Positions 33,840-43,293 of a stretch of DNA of 64,000 bases are shown here, one piece after another. The notes beneath the pieces were generated by a model. It searched no databases, was not told where the DNA came from, and saw nothing but the letters and a program-made list of their open reading frames with translations. This DNA comes from Denitrificimonas halotolerans (GTDB taxonomy: Bacteria > Pseudomonadota > Gammaproteobacteria > Pseudomonadales > Pseudomonadaceae). The stretch covers positions 68,446 to 132,445 of the forward strand of contig NZ_JAXIVU010000007.1 of assembly GCF_034259425.1 (NCBI RefSeq). The letters run 5' to 3'. Made by a program: the position numbers and the translations under genes. Position 1 is the stretch's first letter, and every line of letters begins with the position of its first letter.

Positions 33840-34769
33840 TTACTTAGAAAAAACGTCCACTAAGCGGTCAACGTTATTCTGCATCACCCCTAAGCCACTG
33901 TTATCCAGCAAATACCAACTGACCGGCTCCAGATACACAATCTGCCCTTTCGCACCTGCGGTGGTGGCATTGACCAGCTCGTTATCCATCATGCGTGGTG
34001 CTGCCACGCCCTCACGGCCAATAGCCGCATCACGGTCCATCACAAACAACCAGTCTGGGTTGGCTTCCAGCAAAAACTCATAAGACACCGCCTGCCCATG
34101 ACGACCGACCTTTAAGTCCGCCACCGCTGGCTGCACCCCAAACACATCGTGAATCATGCCGAAACGGGTGCCTATGCCAAAGGCGCTCATTTTTCCGCCG
34201 GTGGTTAACAAGGTGAGTCCTTTACCCTGCTTGGCACTGAGGGTTTGCAGCTGCTTAACCGAGGCCTGCAGCTTAGCAATCTGCTCAGCGGCCTGTTGTT
34301 CGCGGTCAAATATCTGCCCGATAATTTCTGTGTTGCGCACTACGCTGCCGAGCAAGTCGGTTGGATCAGGGGTTAAATCCAGCGTCGGCCCATAGTTAGC
34401 CACTTCATCGTATTTCCCGCCGGCGCGGCGACCGAGAATAATCAGATCCGGCTTTAAGTTTTTCAGCGCTTCATAGTCAGGTTCAAACAAGGTGCCCACT
34501 CGCACAAAACGCGCATCGGCATACTGCTCCAGCATCGGCGGCAAGATTCCCGAGGTTGGAATCCCCTGGGCTTCTATGCCTAGCACGGCCATGGTATCCA
34601 GCGTGGACCAATCCAGTACCGCCACTGTTTTGGGCAGTTTCTGCACCTGGGTTTGCCCTTTGGCATGCTCAATGGTTAACACCTCTTGTGCCTGCACAGG
34701 AGCAGTTAAGCAAAGCAGTAAACTCAGTAGCGAAAGAGTGCGGAAAGCAGTAAAGCGACTAGCGCGCAT
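33840..34769 (-). CDS. Ferric-siderophore periplasmic binding protein, CeuE/VctP-like
   Basis: A 309-residue class III solute-binding protein with a signal peptide (residues 1 to about 27, ending APVQAQ). There is no lipobox cysteine at the cleavage site, so it is probably soluble in the periplasm. Blocks typical of CeuE/FatB/VctP are visible: VAVLDWSTLDTMAVLGI, DLIILGRRAG, GRHGQAVSYEFLLEANPDWLFV, and MDRDAAIG. This group binds ferric catecholate siderophores; the actual ligand here is unknown. It is first in the operon, behind a Fur-box promoter, with AAGGAGCCCGCT before the ATG. Confidence 0.9.
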   Translation of the reverse strand: MRASRFTAFRTLSLLSLLLCLTAPVQAQEVLTIEHAKGQTQVQKLPKTVAVLDWSTLDTMAVLGIEAQGIPTSGILPPMLEQYADARFVRVGTLFEPDYEALKNLKPDLIILGRRAGGKYDEVANYGPTLDLTPDPTDLLGSVVRNTEIIGQIFDREQQAAEQIAKLQASVKQLQTLSAKQGKGLTLLTTGGKMSAFGIGTRFGMIHDVFGVQPAVADLKVGRHGQAVSYEFLLEANPDWLFVMDRDAAIGREGVAAPRMMDNELVNATTAGAKGQIVYLEPVSWYLLDNSGLGVMQNNVDRLVDVFSK

Positions 34770-34830
34770 AGCGGGCTCCTTAAGAATCTCTGTTGATAAT
34801 TGGCAGTGTTATTTCTATAAGACGCCGCCC

Positions 34831-34858
34831 ACTATATGCGATTGATTCTTATTTGCAA
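34831..34858 (-). promoter_or_regulatory. Fur-box promoter of the siderophore ABC operon
   Basis: On the minus strand TTGCAA (34858-34853), a 16-base spacer and TATAGT (34836-34831) form a sigma-70-type promoter about 60 bases upstream of the binding-protein ATG. The spacer contains GCAAATAAGAATCAATCGC (34856-34838), 12 of 19 matches to the Fur consensus. Iron repression is inferred. Confidence 0.65.
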
Positions 34859-35235
34859 GCATTTATACTGCATCGTACGACAGACGCACTGTTTTTAGAT
34901 TCACACAAGAGACATTGCCTTTACCGCCAACAACAATGCTAAGCTGTGCTCCTGTCACACAGGCACACTAAACTCGTTCAAAAAGGGAGTGATTCGTTTT
35001 GCAACATAAGAAAACAAACAGGGAAGAAGAAAAATCTCTTCATAGCACTGATAGCTTAGGCAAAAAGTACGCTAGAGACTTACTTAATCAAGAGCGAATC
35101 CGCTGCTTGGTGTGCGCAAGAAAAAATAGCACTGCGCTGCGCACCTTGAAAGTATGTACACAACACACAAGCTGTATCAAGCGGCAGCCACAGCAAACCA
35201 GAGACGCCTGTGAGCCCACCGACATGCAGAGCTAA
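34859..35235. other. Intergenic region, no supported gene
   Basis: About 380 bases separate the siderophore operon promoter from the DUF3299 gene end. One open frame (TTG 34999 to 35235, 78 codons, Lys/Arg/Ser-rich, starting QHKKTNREEEKSLHS) has GGGAGTG 14 bases before it but no recognisable domain, and its composition does not look like the neighbours. I do not call it a gene. Confidence 0.5.
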
Positions 35236-35784
35236 TCAAGGCAACACAAAATCATACGGCTGAATACTGTACGCCTCCAGCCGATAACCAGACGAGCCCA
35301 TATCATGGCTGTAGGTTTCGGTGGTCAGTCGACCGCTGACTAAGATCGCTTCATAGAGGTTGTCGTCGTGCGTGCCCGGCTCAAAATGCACATCGATAAT
35401 CTGATTCGAAGGCGGCGGTGGGACGTGGATGCAGGCGCCATAGTAGGGCACTAAAAAGAAGTGCCGGACGATGCCCCCTATGCCTTCCAGCGGTACCACA
35501 AAGCCAGGAATACTGACCATGCGCCCATCCATGTCCTCTACCACGGGCGCGGAGGACAACACCTGCATCATGTCATTCATCAACTCCATGCCGCGGTCGC
35601 TGTAGTCGTCGATCTCATCAAACTCTGGGTTATCAAACAAATCCATTAACGAGTCGCCGTAGCCTTCTGGCATCAGGTCATCCCAGCTAATAATGGGGGC
35701 TGGTTCGCCGTTCACTCTAATGTCAGGCGCGGCCAAAGCCGGCGGTAGCAGACACAGCGCCGCCAGAAATACAACCATACGCAT
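35236..35784 (-). CDS. DUF3299 secreted protein of the zinc operon
   Basis: A 182-residue exported protein with a signal peptide (1-18, MRMVVFLAALCLLPPALA) and a DUF3299 domain: WDDLMPEGY, GRMVSIPGFVVPLEG, FFLVPYYGACIHVPPPPSNQ. The Cys-x-His in YYGACIHVPPPP may bind metal. It is last in an operon with an ABC exporter-type pair and a His-rich zinc protein, the arrangement of Zur-controlled PA4066-PA4063 in P. aeruginosa. The function of the domain is not established; help in periplasmic zinc handling is inferred. Confidence 0.85.
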   Translation of the reverse strand: MRMVVFLAALCLLPPALAAPDIRVNGEPAPIISWDDLMPEGYGDSLMDLFDNPEFDEIDDYSDRGMELMNDMMQVLSSAPVVEDMDGRMVSIPGFVVPLEGIGGIVRHFFLVPYYGACIHVPPPPSNQIIDVHFEPGTHDDNLYEAILVSGRLTTETYSHDMGSSGYRLEAYSIQPYDFVLP

Positions 35785-35798
35785 ACACTACTCTCCTC

Positions 35799-37061
35799 TT
35801 AATGACGTTGGCCTAAACTTTTCACTAATGCCATGCGATAGGCCATAAACGCCGGTATCAGACCGCCCAGTGCACCTAGGCCGACAATAAAGCCGGCCAG
35901 CTGCCATTGCTGTGTTGATAGACGGGTGACAACCGTCAAATGCAGTCCAAATTGCTCTAATAATGGCTGTTGCAACAGGTATAAACCGCCCCAAAGCAGC
36001 GCCAGCCCCAGCAGAAAACCCACCAGCGTCAGCAGCAGGCTTTCCAGTAACAACAAAGTTGAAATGCGTAGAGGCGATGCTCCCAGTGCCCGTAACACGG
36101 CCACCTCATGACGCCGTTGCTGCATACCGCTCAGCAATACCGCCAGCATACCGCTAAGGCCAATCAGCAACGCCACCGAGGAAACCGCCAGCAATGCACG
36201 CTCTGCCAAGCTGACCACCTGCCATAACTCCTGCAGTGCAACGCCCGGCATCACCGCGGTGAGTGGGTCTTGGCGCTGACTGTTCAGTTCGCGCTGCAAG
36301 TGAAACACCTGCATGCGTGAATTTAATCCCACCAACGCGGCGGTGACTTGGCGCGGCGTCAAATCCCGCTGCCGTGCTTGGTCGGGCGTGGCTTGCATAC
36401 CCGGCAGCGCAATCCCCGCTCGCCAACCAATGTGCACAGCTTCCAGCCCTTCTAAGGTAACCAGCACCGCCCGATCCAGCGGTGTACCTGTGGGCTGCAG
36501 AATACCGCTGACATAAAACGGCATATTGTCGTGCAATTTAAAACTGGTGTTGCCGGTGCCATGGGCAATAATTAACTCATCACCCAGTTGATAATCCAGC
36601 GCCCGCGCCACCTCAGCTCCGAGCACCACGGCAAAGAGATCATCCAACTGATCGCCCTCGGCCAAAGCTAAGCCTTGCCCTTCGCCATAACGGTAGTGCT
36701 CAAACATGGCATTATCAGTGCCGATGACGCGGTAGCCGCGGTGCGAGTCGCCCAAAGACAGTGGAATAGTCCAAGCCACACGGGGATCGTCACGCAATTG
36801 GGTGTAGCTTGGCCAACGAATATTGCTGGTGGCTGAGCCCACATGAAACACTGAATACAGCAGCAATTGCACCGGCCCTGAGCGCGCGCCGACAATCAAA
36901 TCGGTTCCAGAAACCGTATTAAAAAACCCCGCACGGCTTTGTTCGCGGATGTGTTCTATTCCCAATAAAAGCGCCGTACTTAAGGCCAGCGTAAACACTG
37001 TCAGTAACACGCTAGCCCGGCGACTGGCCAAACTGCGTACCGCCATAGGCAACAACATCAA
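35799..37061 (-). CDS. FtsX/MacB-like ABC transporter permease
   Basis: A 420-residue permease with four helices in the MacB/FtsX arrangement: one near the N-terminus (SVLLTVFTLALSTALLLGI), a long periplasmic domain (about 50-270), and three near the C-terminus (LLAVSSVALLIGLSGMLAVL and others). Such permeases usually move substrates by mechanotransmission rather than through a channel. In this Zur-linked cluster it pairs with the ATPase whose stop overlaps its start (37058-37061). Confidence 0.87.
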   Translation of the reverse strand: MMLLPMAVRSLASRRASVLLTVFTLALSTALLLGIEHIREQSRAGFFNTVSGTDLIVGARSGPVQLLLYSVFHVGSATSNIRWPSYTQLRDDPRVAWTIPLSLGDSHRGYRVIGTDNAMFEHYRYGEGQGLALAEGDQLDDLFAVVLGAEVARALDYQLGDELIIAHGTGNTSFKLHDNMPFYVSGILQPTGTPLDRAVLVTLEGLEAVHIGWRAGIALPGMQATPDQARQRDLTPRQVTAALVGLNSRMQVFHLQRELNSQRQDPLTAVMPGVALQELWQVVSLAERALLAVSSVALLIGLSGMLAVLLSGMQQRRHEVAVLRALGASPLRISTLLLLESLLLTLVGFLLGLALLWGGLYLLQQPLLEQFGLHLTVVTRLSTQQWQLAGFIVGLGALGGLIPAFMAYRMALVKSLGQRH

Positions 37062-37737
37062 TTCTGCCCCTCCAAACTCAAGGTGCGCGAAAAATACCCA
37101 GCCAGCGTCGCATCATGACTAACCAACAACAAGGTGGTTGCGCCCTGCTGCAGCTCTTCCAGCAATAGCTGCATAAACACATCACGGGCTTGGGCGTCCA
37201 GCGCAGAAGTGGGCTCATCGGCAATCAGCAACGTGGGTGCACCCATTAATGCCCGCGCCGCAGCGACTCGTTGCTGTTGACCAATCGACAACTGAGCCAC
37301 ACTGCGGTTTTGATACTGCTCAGGCGGCAACTGCAACCGTTCTAATAAGCGCTTGGCTTCGTTTTTTACGCTGCCACTGCGCTCAACCGCTGCGGCCCGC
37401 CGCTGCTTCGATAAGGTGCAGGGTAAGCACACGTTGTCCACAAGGTTCAGGTAAGGCAGCAGATTGAATTGCTGAAACAGCACACCCATATTGTCGGCGC
37501 GAAAACGGTCACGCTGACGCGCCGAGAGCTTGGCCAGCGATTGCCCATCGAGTTTTATTTCACCGCTAAATCCTGTTAGCACACCACCAATTAGGTTAAG
37601 CAAGGTACTTTTACCACTGCCCGAAGGTCCCTGGATAAACAGATGCTCACCGGGTTGCAGCTGCAGCTGTTCGAGTTGAACCACCGGCGCGCTGCCAGGC
37701 CAAGCAAACTCTAGCTGTTGGATATCAATAATGGCGG

Positions 37738-37741
<4 letters not shown>
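37058..37741 (-). CDS. LolD-like ABC transporter ATP-binding protein
   Basis: A 227-residue MacB/LolD-family ATPase: Walker A GPSGSGKST, Q-loop in VLFQQFNLLPYLNLVDNV, signature LSIGQQQRVAAARAL (the usual SGG replaced by SIG, as in several LolD-type proteins), and Walker B LLIADEPTSALD. It overlaps the zinc-protein gene upstream and the permease gene downstream by four bases each, consistent with a single operon. It corresponds to PA4064 by position. Confidence 0.9.
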
Positions 37742-38334
<593 letters not shown>

Positions 38335-38375
38335 AACGGCCTCCCATAGGCTGTAACTCTAAAAACGCGCTGAAT

Positions 38376-38388
38376 GTTATAATATAAC
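38376..38388. promoter_or_regulatory. Zur box upstream of zrgA
   Basis: GTTATAATATAAC is a perfect 6-1-6 inverted repeat matching the gammaproteobacterial Zur operator, 42 bases before the zrgA start. It predicts repression of the zrgA-ABC-DUF3299 operon when zinc is plentiful. Confidence 0.85.
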
Positions 38389-38528
38389 CAAAGCAGATTT
38401 CAACAGCGGCGGACCCACGCTACAACGCGCCACAAAGCCCACACCGTATAAAATCAATCACTTAGGCTGAAAACACCCCACGTTCGAGCGACAAAATGCC
38501 GCTTAGTTCACAGGTCGCAAATAAATGT

Positions 38529-38561
38529 TTGCAATACTATCAAATGATAACTATTCTTATT
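38529..38561 (+). promoter_or_regulatory. Fur-box promoter of the 77-residue orphan gene
   Basis: TTGCAA (38529-38534), 17 bases, TATTCT (38552-38557). AATGATAACTATTCTTATT (38543-38561) overlaps the -10 and matches the 19-base Fur consensus in one phase at 15 positions, the best Fur site in the window. Confidence 0.78.
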
Positions 38562-38593
38562 TGGCAGTTATTTCATACCTAGAGGAAACCACC

Positions 38594-38827
38594 ATGACCT
38601 ACTTTATTGATGCTTGGCTCGATCGCCCACAACCCTACCTGCGCATTATTAACCGCCTGACAGGACACGTTTGCTTGAAGGTCGAAGGAGAGGAGTTAGA
38701 GCAACTGCGTGAACAAGGTGCTTTAGACATGCAAGAATTGAGCAGTCCAGAACCTTCGCTGATTAAAGCGAAAATTCGTCAGTTATTTTTTCTATGCTGC
38801 GCCCAAGCCACTACAGCCCATACTTAA
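38594..38827 (+). CDS. Small Fur-controlled protein of unknown function
   Basis: A 77-residue soluble protein (MTYFIDAWLDRPQPYLRIIN ...) with no signal peptide or membrane helix. It has a conserved-looking aromatic N-terminus, an acidic middle (VEGEELEQLREQGALDMQEL) and a C-terminal helix containing a Cys-Cys pair (LFFLCCAQ). AGAGGAAACCACC gives a good ribosome binding site, and a hairpin overlaps the stop, so it forms a complete one-gene transcription unit. It resembles small iron-starvation genes of pseudomonads in size and control, but I cannot name a family. It sits between the zinc operon and the heme operon. Confidence 0.75.
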   Translation: MTYFIDAWLDRPQPYLRIINRLTGHVCLKVEGEELEQLREQGALDMQELSSPEPSLIKAKIRQLFFLCCAQATTAHT

Positions 38828-38851
38828 GTGCCGTAAGCAGCTTACGGCACT
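38827..38851 (+). terminator. Hairpin after the orphan gene
   Basis: AGTGCCGTAAG and CTTACGGCACT pair perfectly (11 bp) around a three-base loop; the stem begins at the last base of the stop codon. The T-run is poor (GATTACT). Confidence 0.6.
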
Positions 38852-38940
38852 GATTACTCAGGCCCGCCTACCCTAAGCTGATATTATAGCGGGCCGTAGA
38901 GTAATCGAATAAAATAAACACAACTGTTTTGCGGCCACTG

Positions 38941-39864
38941 CTATAAATCCGCGCAATAGTCCTGTTCTACCACCGCCGGCGTATACCAAATAAAATCTGC
39001 ACTATCTGGCTTTATATCCTCATCCGCTTCGGCAAAAATCAATACCCGCTGCTGATCGGCAAGATCACTGTGCAAGTCGCTAATATGCAAGGGTACGCCC
39101 AAATCATAACGCACGTGATAGGCGCCTGCTATGAGCAGGCTAGGCTGTGGCGCAGCTAGCAACACCTTGGCCATGCTGCGATCCCGCTGCTGCTGTACTG
39201 CTAACATGGCTGGCAATTGTGCTTCAGGTAATTTATTGCAATGGGCTTCACGAATCTGCTTAGACAAGTCTTGGGTGACCTGAGGTGCGGTTGATGCTGT
39301 GCCTTTAAGCACTGGCGGATTGCGGTAAATTTCCATTAACTCTGCACGGTTTAAATTACTGGCTAATAACGGATACGGTTGCTGGATAAGGTGGCTGACT
39401 AAGTCACCATACTGCTGCCAGTCCCAGCCTTTATGCCAGTTCAGCGCAGCGGATAAATCACTGGGTAGCGCCCCTGCTTGTGTTTGCTTTTGGGTTTGCG
39501 TCACGGCCTCTTGCTGATCCAGTGTAAGCATCTCTAACACCACGCTACCTTGAGTACGGCGCGCTGCCAAAGCCTCTAACAACCATAACTGTAAGGCGTG
39601 GTGGTCAGGGTTGTCGTGTTTTTCACCCAGCAAAACTAAGGGTGCCTTGGCTAATTCGGAGACTAACGCGGCTGGTGTTAATTGCCCGCCAGTGCGCGTA
39701 TCAAGGATCTGACCAAGCCTTGCGTGGTCCCGCTCTCTTGGACTCTGCCACTGAGGTAAAGCATGCTCAGCAACGTCATCAATTGCCCCAACACCCACCT
39801 GTTGCTCAGGTATGCCCTGACAGGCACTCAGCAATCCAATCGTTATATAGACTAACCAACGCAT
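38941..39864 (-). CDS. ChaN/PhuW-family iron-regulated lipoprotein
   Basis: A 307-residue lipoprotein precursor: signal MRWLVYITIGLLSAC with lipobox LLSAC, so Cys15 is lipidated. The ChaN domain shows LVLLGEKHDNPDHHALQLWL, VVLEMLTLDQQEAV, and SLLIAGAYHVRYDLGVPLHI; ChaN proteins can bind stacked heme pairs. It is the last gene of the heme operon, the position of phuW in P. aeruginosa (the family is catalogued as PhuW). An outer-membrane heme-handling role is likely. Confidence 0.85.
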   Translation of the reverse strand: MRWLVYITIGLLSACQGIPEQQVGVGAIDDVAEHALPQWQSPRERDHARLGQILDTRTGGQLTPAALVSELAKAPLVLLGEKHDNPDHHALQLWLLEALAARRTQGSVVLEMLTLDQQEAVTQTQKQTQAGALPSDLSAALNWHKGWDWQQYGDLVSHLIQQPYPLLASNLNRAELMEIYRNPPVLKGTASTAPQVTQDLSKQIREAHCNKLPEAQLPAMLAVQQQRDRSMAKVLLAAPQPSLLIAGAYHVRYDLGVPLHISDLHSDLADQQRVLIFAEADEDIKPDSADFIWYTPAVVEQDYCADL

Positions 39865-39936
39865 CCAACACCCCTACTCATTCACCTTGCACTCTATGAA
39901 AATAAACGTCCTGAGCTAACACCCTGAATCTCTGTG

Positions 39937-40740
39937 CTACCTTGCTATGATCAACGGATGATTACGCTCCGGATGCTTTTGTACTAAGACTTCTAAACCA
40001 AACACCTGCTGTAATACTTCAGAACGCAAAACCTGTTCCGGTGAACCTGAAGAAAACACAAGGCCCTTATTTAATAACATTAAGTCGTCACAGTAGCGCG
40101 CCGCTAGATTAAGGTCATGCACAATCACCAGCACAGCGCCACCTTGGTCAGCGAAAGCACGTACCGCTTGTAAAATACTGTGCTGGTGCAAGGGGTCGAG
40201 CATCGAGGTGGGTTCATCCAGCAACAACACTTGCCCTGCACCACCGGGCCATAATTGCGCGAGCACCCGAGCCAAGTGTACCCGCTGACGTTCACCACCG
40301 GACAGCTGTAAATAGCTACGGCCTAGCAAGTGTTCGCTGTCGGCAGCTATCAGTGCAGCCTGGACAATTTGCGCATCCACCTGCCGCCCAGTGGAATACG
40401 GCAAGCGGCCCATGCCAACTACTTCTTCAACATGAAAGCCAAAATTAAGAGTCGAATGCTGTGGCAACACTGCTAAGTACTGGGCCCGCTCTAGGTCGGG
40501 CCAATCAGCCAATGGCCGTCCATGCAATAACACCTCCCCCGCCGCCACCGGTAACTCACCGCACAAGGCCGATAACAAGGTACTTTTACCGGCACCATTA
40601 GCGCCTAACACGCCAGTTACCTGTCCTGCTTGCAGCTCCAAATTAACGTTGCTTAACACAGTGCAAGCGCCCCGCTGCACTGCTAACTGACGTGTTTGTA
40701 ATATCAAAATTGATTCTCCAACAGTACTCTCGGTGCTCAT
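39937..40740 (-). CDS. hmuV: Heme ABC transporter ATP-binding protein
   Basis: A 267-residue HmuV/PhuV ATPase from the ATG at 40740 (MSTESTVGES); an alternative ATG at 40761 lacks a ribosome binding site. Walker A GANGAGKST at about 46-54, signature LSGGERQR, Walker B VLLLDEPTSMLD and the H-loop IVHDLNLAARYCD are all present. With HmuU and HmuT it completes the inner-membrane heme importer. It follows hmuU by 43 bases. Confidence 0.92.
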   Translation of the reverse strand: MSTESTVGESILILQTRQLAVQRGACTVLSNVNLELQAGQVTGVLGANGAGKSTLLSALCGELPVAAGEVLLHGRPLADWPDLERAQYLAVLPQHSTLNFGFHVEEVVGMGRLPYSTGRQVDAQIVQAALIAADSEHLLGRSYLQLSGGERQRVHLARVLAQLWPGGAGQVLLLDEPTSMLDPLHQHSILQAVRAFADQGGAVLVIVHDLNLAARYCDDLMLLNKGLVFSSGSPEQVLRSEVLQQVFGLEVLVQKHPERNHPLIIAR

Positions 40741-40783
40741 TAAACAGTTGCCTATGGGCATTAGCAGTTAAGACATATGCCCA

Positions 40784-41818
40784 TCAAAAACGGCTCTTAA
40801 GCAGTAAATATAAGAAAAAAGGTGCACCAATTAATGCCGTAACAATCCCGATGGGCAACTCAGCAGGGGCAAGGGTCAAGCGCGCTGCTAAGTCGGCAAA
40901 TAACAATAAACTGGCACCCACTAACGCCGCAGCAGGTAACAACACACGATGATCCGGGCCAACCGCTAAGCGCAGCACATGCGGCACCACCAAGCCAATA
41001 AAACCAATCATGCCCGCCGCAGCCACTGCGGCGCCTACCCCCAGTGCTGTGCAAAACACTAGCTCACGCTTCAGCTTTTCCACCGCAAAACCTAAATGCC
41101 GTGCTTCTGACTCGCCTAACAGCAACGCATTTAATGCTTTAGCACGCCGTGGCAACCACAGCGCCACCGCCATAGTGATTAATAATAACGGCCACAGCCG
41201 TGCATAGCTGGCACCGTTTAAACTGCCCAAGTTCCAAAAGGTTAAGGTACGCAAAGTGGCGTCATCGGCTAGATAGGTAAATAAACCAATCGCAGCTCCG
41301 GCCAAAGCGGCCAAAGCAATACCGGCGAGCAGCATAGTGGCCACATGGGTTTGCCCATCACGCCGCCCTAAACGGTACACTAAAGCAGTAATCACTAAAC
41401 CGCCGGCAAAGGCGCATAGGGATAAAATATAAGGACTCCACGCCTCATCAATACCACCCAATAAAGCGCCGCCGACAATGGCCACTGCTGCACCTAAGGC
41501 TGCACCGCTGGACACCCCAATCAAGCCTGGGTCAGCGAGCGGATTGCGAAACAAGCCCTGCATGGCCACACCGGATAAAGCCAAAACTGCGCCCACCGAC
41601 AGCCCGAGCAGCGCCCGTGGTAGTCTCACTTGGCTGATAATCAATTGTGCTTGTTCTAAGGCTGGGGTGCTGACCACAGTAAAACCCAGACTGCGCCACA
41701 GCACATTGGCTATATTTTGCAGCGCAATGCTGACTGGGCCTAATGCCAACGACAAAACCAGCGCCAGCGCTAACAACATCCCGAGCAAGACAAAGAGTCT
41801 AGAGTTGGACTTCAACAT
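40784..41818 (-). CDS. hmuU: Heme ABC transporter permease
   Basis: A 344-residue FecCD-family permease with about ten helices: LFVLLGMLLALALVLSLALG near the N-terminus, QVRLPRALLGLSVGAVLALSG, NPLADPGLIGVSSGAALGAA, and GMIGFIGLVVPHVLR. These blocks are typical of HmuU/PhuU/BhuU. It acts as a homodimer with HmuV. A 175-base gap separates it from hmuT upstream, with no recognised promoter. Confidence 0.92.
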   Translation of the reverse strand: MLKSNSRLFVLLGMLLALALVLSLALGPVSIALQNIANVLWRSLGFTVVSTPALEQAQLIISQVRLPRALLGLSVGAVLALSGVAMQGLFRNPLADPGLIGVSSGAALGAAVAIVGGALLGGIDEAWSPYILSLCAFAGGLVITALVYRLGRRDGQTHVATMLLAGIALAALAGAAIGLFTYLADDATLRTLTFWNLGSLNGASYARLWPLLLITMAVALWLPRRAKALNALLLGESEARHLGFAVEKLKRELVFCTALGVGAAVAAAGMIGFIGLVVPHVLRLAVGPDHRVLLPAAALVGASLLLFADLAARLTLAPAELPIGIVTALIGAPFFLYLLLKSRF

Positions 41819-41993
41819 AAGTACCTATCATTTTTATTGCCTATAATTTGCCATACCACAGCCTATGCACAGCTATCCTTGGCAATCCACACAGGGTTCC
41901 CGACCCACGCCAAGACTGCTTAAAGCGCAACTGATGCGCAATGACTGCAAGCTGCACGGCCCAAATTTGCTGCACTCACGGCAAATAATTTAA

Positions 41994-42890
41994 TTATTTT
42001 TTAGCCACAGTATGTTCTGCCACAGTGTGCAGCTGCGGGTGAAAGACTTCGATTAACTGCGCAACTTGCTCAGGCATACGTGGCCCTAAACCGCCTACCA
42101 AAATGGTTGGGTCAATGGCAATAATGCGCTGATTTTTAAAGGCGTCGGTATGCTGCATAGCAGGTGTACTGGATAGCACATCGGATAAAGCCTTAAGGCC
42201 TTTATTGTGCCGGTCGGCAACAATAATAATCTGCGGGTTAAGCGCCAATACTGACTCATCAGACAACGCTTTAAAACCTTGGTGGCGGGCTAGATTTTCG
42301 CCGCCAGCCTGTTTGATTAACCAGTCGCCCACTGTGTTGCCGCCAGCGGTCAGTGGGTTACCATGGCCCGCACTAAACACCAGCAATACTCGGGGCGCAG
42401 CACTTTGCAGCTGTTTTAATTTCTGCTGTTGCAGGGTCATCGCCTGTTGAAAATCGTCCAGCAGGTGCTCGGCTTGTTGCTCTCGCTGCAATACCTGACC
42501 GATACGCCGCACCGTCTGCTGCACAGCATGCAGATTGGCATCCACTGGCACTATTTCAATGTGCACCCCTGCCCCGCGCAGCTGTTCCAGCACCGGAGGC
42601 GGCCCCATCTCTGCACTGCCAATTAGAAGCTGCGGCTGTAAAGTGAGAACCCCCTCCGCCGCAAGCTGACGTTGATAGCCCACGCTGGGTAAATCCTGCA
42701 AACGGGCTGGATGTAAACTGGTGGTGTCCACCCCCACTAAGTGCGCTTCGCCACCCACCGCCACCAGCCATTCGGAAATCGAGCCACCGGCACTGATCAC
42801 CCGCTGTACGGCAGGCTCAGCAGCCACAGCCGACCCTGCACTGCTGTGCATCACCAGCAACATTATTAAAGTCTTAATGCGCGTTTTCAC
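41994..42890 (-). CDS. hmuT: Periplasmic heme-binding protein
   Basis: A 298-residue class III binding protein. I choose the GTG at 42890 (MKTRIKTLIMLLVMHS...) because TATGGAGGCACAAG precedes it; an upstream ATG at 42923 lies inside exbD and lacks this site. Signal peptide about 1-23, ending AVAA. HmuT/PhuT blocks include RVISAGGSISEWLVAVG, GVDTTSLHPARLQDLPSVGY with the heme-ligand Tyr, and GLGPRMPEQVAQL. It carries heme to HmuUV. Confidence 0.9.
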   Translation of the reverse strand: MKTRIKTLIMLLVMHSSAGSAVAAEPAVQRVISAGGSISEWLVAVGGEAHLVGVDTTSLHPARLQDLPSVGYQRQLAAEGVLTLQPQLLIGSAEMGPPPVLEQLRGAGVHIEIVPVDANLHAVQQTVRRIGQVLQREQQAEHLLDDFQQAMTLQQQKLKQLQSAAPRVLLVFSAGHGNPLTAGGNTVGDWLIKQAGGENLARHQGFKALSDESVLALNPQIIIVADRHNKGLKALSDVLSSTPAMQHTDAFKNQRIIAIDPTILVGGLGPRMPEQVAQLIEVFHPQLHTVAEHTVAKK

Positions 42891-43293
42891 CTTGTGCCTC
42901 CATAAGTATTTGGGTGTCATCAATGCCCAGTGTTTGCAGCACTGCTAAAAGTTGTAAAAACTGCTCTAAGGGTGCTTGTTGGTGCAACGCCAAATCCACC
43001 GCGTCCGGCGGCTGCTGCTCAAGCACAGCGCGTAATGTGTTGAAGTCAGCTTGGGGCTGTCCAGCAAAGCGCCAGGCGCCATGCTCATCCAACATAATCA
43101 CCGTCCGCTCAACGGTGTGCTCTGCTGCACTGGGCGCACTAGCACTTTTTGGTAAGTCCAGCGGCAGCTCCAATAAGGGTTGCTGCGCGGTCAGCAAGAA
43201 AAACACTAAAACAATAAAGATGACATCCAGCAGCGGGGTTAAATCAGGCAATAAACTTGCCGATGGCACACCCGCTTGCGGCAGACGAATCAT
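42874..43293 (-). CDS. exbD: Biopolymer transport protein ExbD
   Basis: A 139-residue ExbD/TolR protein with one membrane helix (LLDVIFIVLVFFLLTAQ) whose start carries the proton-path Asp in PLLDVIF, then a periplasmic domain. Start ATG 43293 overlaps the exbB stop (ATGA) and has AATGGAG before it; the ATG at 43305 is rejected. With ExbB it energises TonB. It lies inside the heme operon. Confidence 0.9.
   Translation of the reverse strand: MIRLPQAGVPSASLLPDLTPLLDVIFIVLVFFLLTAQQPLLELPLDLPKSASAPSAAEHTVERTVIMLDEHGAWRFAGQPQADFNTLRAVLEQQPPDAVDLALHQQAPLEQFLQLLAVLQTLGIDDTQILMEAQGENAH

Noticed and set aside
34999..35235. 78-codon frame between the siderophore and zinc operons
   Set aside because: TTG start, poorly placed ribosome binding site, no domain, and composition unlike a folded protein.
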